This document shows, in pieces, positions 21,978-24,447 of a stretch of DNA of 24,447 nt (positions are counted from its first letter, which is position 1; the number at the start of each line of letters is the position of its first letter). The stretch comes from an uncultured Prevotella sp. (GTDB lineage Bacteria > Bacteroidota > Bacteroidia > Bacteroidales > Bacteroidaceae), in the NCBI GenBank assembly GCA_900555035.1, contig USJX01000044.1:1-24447 (forward strand), in the 5' to 3' direction. The position numbers were made by a program, and so were the translations under genes. Under the pieces are notes generated by a model that was given only the letters and a program-made list of their open reading frames with translations, made no database searches and was not told the origin of the DNA.

Positions 21978-22883
21978 ATGAGATATTTAGCAACTCTCAT
22001 CTTTTCAATACTCTGGGTACTGAGTTCCTCTGCACAGGATTTCGGTACCCATTGGATTTCGTATCCCCTTCCCAGCGACTCTGCCGAAGTACTTTTCCGA
22101 CAGAGTTATCTCATGGAGGGGCGCCCCTTGCAGGCATCACTCAGCATTGCCAGCACAGGCAGCTACCGCCTCTATGTGAACGAGAGGAACGTGACCCGAA
22201 GCCTGAAGTTTGATGGTATCAAAGGCGATGCCCTGCTCAACCGTACCTTCGACATCACGAAATATCTGCGAAATGGAGAGAACGTAATTGCCGTGTGGTA
22301 TTCGCCAGAAGGCAAACCCAGCTACGGTAAACAGCTTTCATTGGAGTTTTACGGATGGAATCGGGACACCACCTCTTTCTATCATAAGGCAGATGAAAAA
22401 TGGTTCTGCCGACAATTGAGAGATTGCAGCCATGGAATCATCGAACGCTTTGATGGCAGACACAACATGCTGGCATGGAAATCAGAGGAATACAGACCTT
22501 ACGGCTGGGTTCACCCCACCGGCAACATGGAACTGGATGAAAGCAAAAATTACAAGGAGTATAAAGACAACAAGGTTATCAAGGCAGAGAATACCTTATA
22601 TAATATATTGGAACCTGTATGCACGTTCACCGATTCCTTGGGTAATTACAACATCGATTTCGGACGTCCCTTCCACGGAACTATCCGCCTTACCCTACGA
22701 GATGCCCACCGGGGTACCAAGTTGCACATCAATGGCTACCAATACACCTGCAACGGAGAATTGGATGAACAAGCCTTCTTCCGCTTCAAGTTTCAGAATC
22801 AGAGAATCTACACGCTCAACTGGAACGGAAGATTCAAAATAAGCGATATTGTTCATATCGAAGGATTAGAGATTTCGGAATAA
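21978..22883 (+). CDS. Exported protein with GH78-type rhamnosidase N-terminal beta-sandwich domains only
   Basis: The 301-residue chain begins with a signal peptide (MRYLATLIFSILWVLSSSAQ). Residues from about 22 to 130 (HWISYP, FRQSYLMEG, SIASTGSYRLYVNERNV, FDITKYLRNGENVIAVWYS) match the N-terminal carbohydrate-binding-like domain of family 78 alpha-L-rhamnosidases. Residues from about 210 (YNIDFGRPFHGTIRLTLRD, GTKLHINGYQYTCNGELDEQ) match the next beta domain, normally GQN-x-x-G in full enzymes. There the protein stops; the catalytic helical barrel is absent. A binding or structural role, or a relic of a longer enzyme, are both possible. It follows the GH95 homologue by 50 bp, most likely in the same transcript. 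The stop codon lies in the loop of the terminator that follows. Confidence 0.75.
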   Translation: MRYLATLIFSILWVLSSSAQDFGTHWISYPLPSDSAEVLFRQSYLMEGRPLQASLSIASTGSYRLYVNERNVTRSLKFDGIKGDALLNRTFDITKYLRNGENVIAVWYSPEGKPSYGKQLSLEFYGWNRDTTSFYHKADEKWFCRQLRDCSHGIIERFDGRHNMLAWKSEEYRPYGWVHPTGNMELDESKNYKEYKDNKVIKAENTLYNILEPVCTFTDSLGNYNIDFGRPFHGTIRLTLRDAHRGTKLHINGYQYTCNGELDEQAFFRFKFQNQRIYTLNWNGRFKISDIVHIEGLEISE

Positions 22884-22913
22884 GCCCAAGAGCTTTTCGA
22901 AATCTCTTTTTTT
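22868..22913 (+). terminator. Terminator overlapping the end of the GH78-like gene
   Basis: AGAGATTTCG (22868-22877) and CGAAATCTCT (22898-22907) form a perfect 10-bp stem with a 20-nt loop that holds the stop codon TAA (22881-22883). A run of seven T follows (22907-22913). The stem's left arm is coding. It lies 2 bp from the end of the convergent DUF3109 gene; on that strand it lacks a T-tract. Confidence 0.8.
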
Positions 22914-22914
22914 A

Positions 22915-23550
22915 TTAATCTTCCAAATCGGCAAGCAGCTGTTCTGCCACTTCGCAAAGCTCATCATACCATTCCTTACCGAACTTCTCAATCAGCGGAC
23001 CTTCCAGGAACTTATAAACCGGAAGATTCAACTCCTCACCCTTCTTGATGGCATCCTTGCAGATGCGCCACTTGTTATAGTTGATGCCATACACCTCGTT
23101 GCCGAAATCCTTGGCACGGATAGGATACAAGGCACAGGAGATAGGCTTCTTAAACTTCGACTTGCCTTCGCGATAAGCACGCTCCAAGGCACAAAGACAG
23201 CAATTCGGAATCGTATGTCCATCGCCCAGGTCCTTCAAGTCCTGGTAGCAGGTAAACACGCAGTCCTTACCGTTTACGATGCTCGTTACCAGATCGCCTT
23301 CAATATCGGTATAAGCCACGCCCTGCTTGTCAATGATAGCCTGAGCAGAAGCCGAGAGATCATCCCAAACCACATCGAGCGCATCCTCTATCTCCATAAT
23401 CTCATCCAGGGTAACAGGAGCTCCCGCATCGCCTTCGATGCAGCACTCGCCCTTGCAGGCATCAAGGTCGCAACAGAATTTTTCGGTGATGATATCAGGT
23501 GAAACCAATACGTTGCCCACCTGCAGAATACGCAGTTCGTCTTTCTTCAT
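22915..23550 (-). CDS. DUF3109 family cysteine-rich protein
   Basis: I place the start at 23550 (MKKDELRILQVGNVLVS), for 211 residues. The frame is open for 66 codons further upstream, but that part runs back through the hairpins and into ung and has no family resemblance. The protein has 13 cysteines in tight groups: Cys26, 27, 32, 36, 37 (CCDLDACKGECC), Cys97 and 101 (CVFTC), Cys117, 118, 120 (NCCLCALERAYREG) and Cys139 in PISCALYPIR. The pattern is typical of DUF3109, related to the YkgJ/FliB-type Zn- or Fe-S-binding families. Function is unknown; a metal-binding role is inferred from the cysteines. No signal peptide or membrane segment is seen. It is 85 bp downstream of ung on the same strand. 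Confidence 0.85.
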   Translation of the reverse strand: MKKDELRILQVGNVLVSPDIITEKFCCDLDACKGECCIEGDAGAPVTLDEIMEIEDALDVVWDDLSASAQAIIDKQGVAYTDIEGDLVTSIVNGKDCVFTCYQDLKDLGDGHTIPNCCLCALERAYREGKSKFKKPISCALYPIRAKDFGNEVYGINYNKWRICKDAIKKGEELNLPVYKFLEGPLIEKFGKEWYDELCEVAEQLLADLED

Positions 23551-23592
23551 AATGTTTCTTGAGATGAATAAATGTCTTTGAATTAAATAATG

Positions 23593-23651
23593 ATAGCTAC
23601 CCATGAGAGGATAGCTATATATTAAATAGGTATGCCTACCATTGGATAGGC
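23593..23651. repeat. Two related hairpins between ung and the DUF3109 gene
   Basis: One hairpin is GCCTACC-ATT-GGATAGGC (23634-23651) and overlaps the ung stop. The other has arms ATAGCTACC (23593-23601) and GGATAGCTAT (23609-23618). Both share the core CTACC...GGATAG with one bulged A, while the outer pairs differ and still match (GCCTA/TAGGC against AGCTA/TAGCT). Neither is followed by a clear T-tract on the minus strand. Possibly mRNA processing or stability elements. Confidence 0.55.
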
Positions 23652-24301
23652 ACAATTCCATTCTGCTGCAGATACGCATTGCAGCGGGAGAAATGATGAT
23701 TGCCAAACCATCCGCCACGGTTGGCAGATAATGGCGAAGGATGCACACTTTCCAATATCAGGTGCTTGCTCGTGTCAATGAGCTTTGCCTTGCTTCGGGC
23801 ATAACCGCCCCAGAGGATAAACACCAGGTGTTCCTTGTCCTTGCTGAGCGCCTTGATAGCGGCATCGGTAAACTCCTCCCAGCCTTTGCGCTGATGGCTC
23901 GCTGCCTGATGGGCACGAACGGTAAGGGTGGCGTTGAGCAACAAGACTCCCTGCTTTGCCCAGCGGGTCAAATCGCCCGTGGCTGGCATCGGAGTGCCGA
24001 GATCCATCTGAATCTCCTTGAATATATTAATCAATGATGGTGGAAAAGTGATTCCATCTGGCACAGAGAAACTCAATCCCATCGCCTGACCCGGCTCATG
24101 GTAAGGATCTTGTCCGATAATCACTACCTTTACATCATCAAAAGGACAGAGATTGAAGGCATTGAAAATCAAACGGCCCGGAGGATAACAGGGGGTACGC
24201 AGGTATTCCTCTTTTACGAAGTTTGTGAGGTCAACAAAATACTGCTTGCTGAACTCGTCACCTATATGCTGTCTCCAACTTTCTTCTATCTTTACGTCCA
24301 T
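23636..24301 (-). CDS. ung: Uracil-DNA glycosylase (family 1, UNG)
   Basis: UNG cuts uracil from DNA, the first step of base-excision repair of deaminated cytosine or misincorporated dUMP. The 221-residue protein is of normal length. The water-activating motif GQDPYH is at 63-68 with Asp65 as general base. LLLNATLTVRAHQAASH (120-136) has the uracil-reading Asn123. The leucine-loop motif HPSPLS is at 187-192 with His187. FPPSLINIFKEI is also typical. All key residues are present. The start at 24301 gives the usual short N-terminal part. It is 57 bp downstream of gpmI on the same strand, with a hairpin between them. Confidence 0.97.
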   Translation of the reverse strand: MDVKIEESWRQHIGDEFSKQYFVDLTNFVKEEYLRTPCYPPGRLIFNAFNLCPFDDVKVVIIGQDPYHEPGQAMGLSFSVPDGITFPPSLINIFKEIQMDLGTPMPATGDLTRWAKQGVLLLNATLTVRAHQAASHQRKGWEEFTDAAIKALSKDKEHLVFILWGGYARSKAKLIDTSKHLILESVHPSPLSANRGGWFGNHHFSRCNAYLQQNGIVPIQW

Positions 24302-24318
24302 AATATTTTAAGTTAAAG

Positions 24319-24346
24319 AAGTCAAGGCTCCAAAAAGCCTTGACTT
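24319..24346 (-). terminator. Hairpin after gpmI, candidate terminator
   Basis: AAGTCAAGGCT (24319-24329) and AGCCTTGACTT (24336-24346) form a perfect 11-bp stem with a 6-nt loop, 12 bp past the gpmI stop. On the minus strand CTTTAACTTAAAAT follows, a poor T-tract, so termination may be partial. It separates gpmI from ung. Confidence 0.65.
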
Positions 24347-24358
24347 CCGAAATTATTA

Positions 24359-24447
24359 TTAGTCAATAATCAAGTTCTCACCAGTCATATCAGCTGGCTG
24401 CTCCAAGCCCATGATGTGGAGGATAGAAGGAGCAACGTCTGCCAAAC
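24359..24447 (-). CDS. gpmI: 2,3-bisphosphoglycerate-independent phosphoglycerate mutase, C-terminal end (partial)
   Basis: Only the last 29 codons are in the window; the gene continues past the right edge. They read LADVAPSILHIMGLEQPAD followed by MTGENLIID and a stop. This is the typical end of cofactor-independent phosphoglycerate mutase (L-x-DVAPT-x-L-x-x-M-G-x-x-x-P-x-x-MTG-x-x-L). GpmI interconverts 3- and 2-phosphoglycerate in glycolysis and contains two Mn ions. Other alkaline-phosphatase superfamily members share a similar C-terminus, so a phosphopentomutase-like or related enzyme is not fully excluded, but the match is good. Confidence 0.82.
   Translation of the reverse strand, partial: LADVAPSILHIMGLEQPADMTGENLIID

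Noticed and set aside
23551..23748. Longer DUF3109 start giving 277 residues
   Set aside because: The extension overlaps the hairpins and the end of ung and does not resemble the family; MKKDELRILQVG at 23550 is a natural start.
1..24447. CRISPR array, insertion sequence, prophage or defence island
   Set aside because: No regularly spaced repeat array, transposase, integrase, terminal inverted repeats or defence-type genes were seen; the window is mainly conserved housekeeping DNA.

Overview
This window looks like chromosomal DNA from a gut-type Bacteroidales bacterium, most likely of the Prevotella/Segatella group. The gene order and protein features fit that group. Most recognisable promoters carry the Bacteroidetes -7 element TAnnTTTG, and gene starts lack strong Shine-Dalgarno sequences. 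The species assignment is inference; no database was searched.

Layout. (1) 1-925: a PlsC-type acyltransferase on the minus strand, possibly the O-acyltransferase of glycine lipid synthesis. (2) 926-1292: a gene-free leader with a promoter and a set of 10-bp-spaced TGG-type repeats, but no mraZ gene. (3) 1293-16669: a complete Bacteroidales-style division and cell wall (dcw) cluster, all on the plus strand: rsmH, ftsL-like, ftsI, murE, mraY, murD, ftsW, murG, murC, ftsQ, ftsA, ftsZ. It encodes cytoplasmic peptidoglycan precursor assembly (MurC, D, E), the lipid steps (MraY, MurG), septal polymerisation and crosslinking (FtsW, FtsI), and the divisome scaffold (FtsL, FtsQ, FtsA, FtsZ). An internal promoter before murG probably makes murG-murC-ftsQ-ftsA-ftsZ separately expressible. 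(4) 16758-17483: recO on the minus strand, convergent with ftsZ. (5) 17558-20328: a divergent promoter region, tRNA-Glu(UUC) followed by rpsT with no terminator between them, then gyrB with its own promoter and a strong intrinsic terminator. (6) 20395-22883: two exported carbohydrate-active-enzyme-like genes. Both appear catalytically incomplete: a GH95 fucosidase homologue with a large in-frame internal deletion, and a protein holding only the non-catalytic beta-sandwich part of a GH78-type rhamnosidase. (7) 22915-24447: a minus-strand run of a cysteine-rich DUF3109 protein, ung, and the 3' end of gpmI.

There is no CRISPR array, insertion sequence, prophage or obvious defence system; most of the window is core housekeeping DNA. 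The least explained signal is a recurring pattern of short imperfect tandem duplications (period 16-22 bp) that straddle or follow stop codons: ftsI, murD, ftsA and ftsZ, plus similar repeats in the rpsT-gyrB gap and in the rsmH leader. Other points of interest are a shared EEEARR-type charged motif in the FtsA and FtsZ linkers, an altered histidine motif in MraY, and the two truncated glycosidase-like genes.
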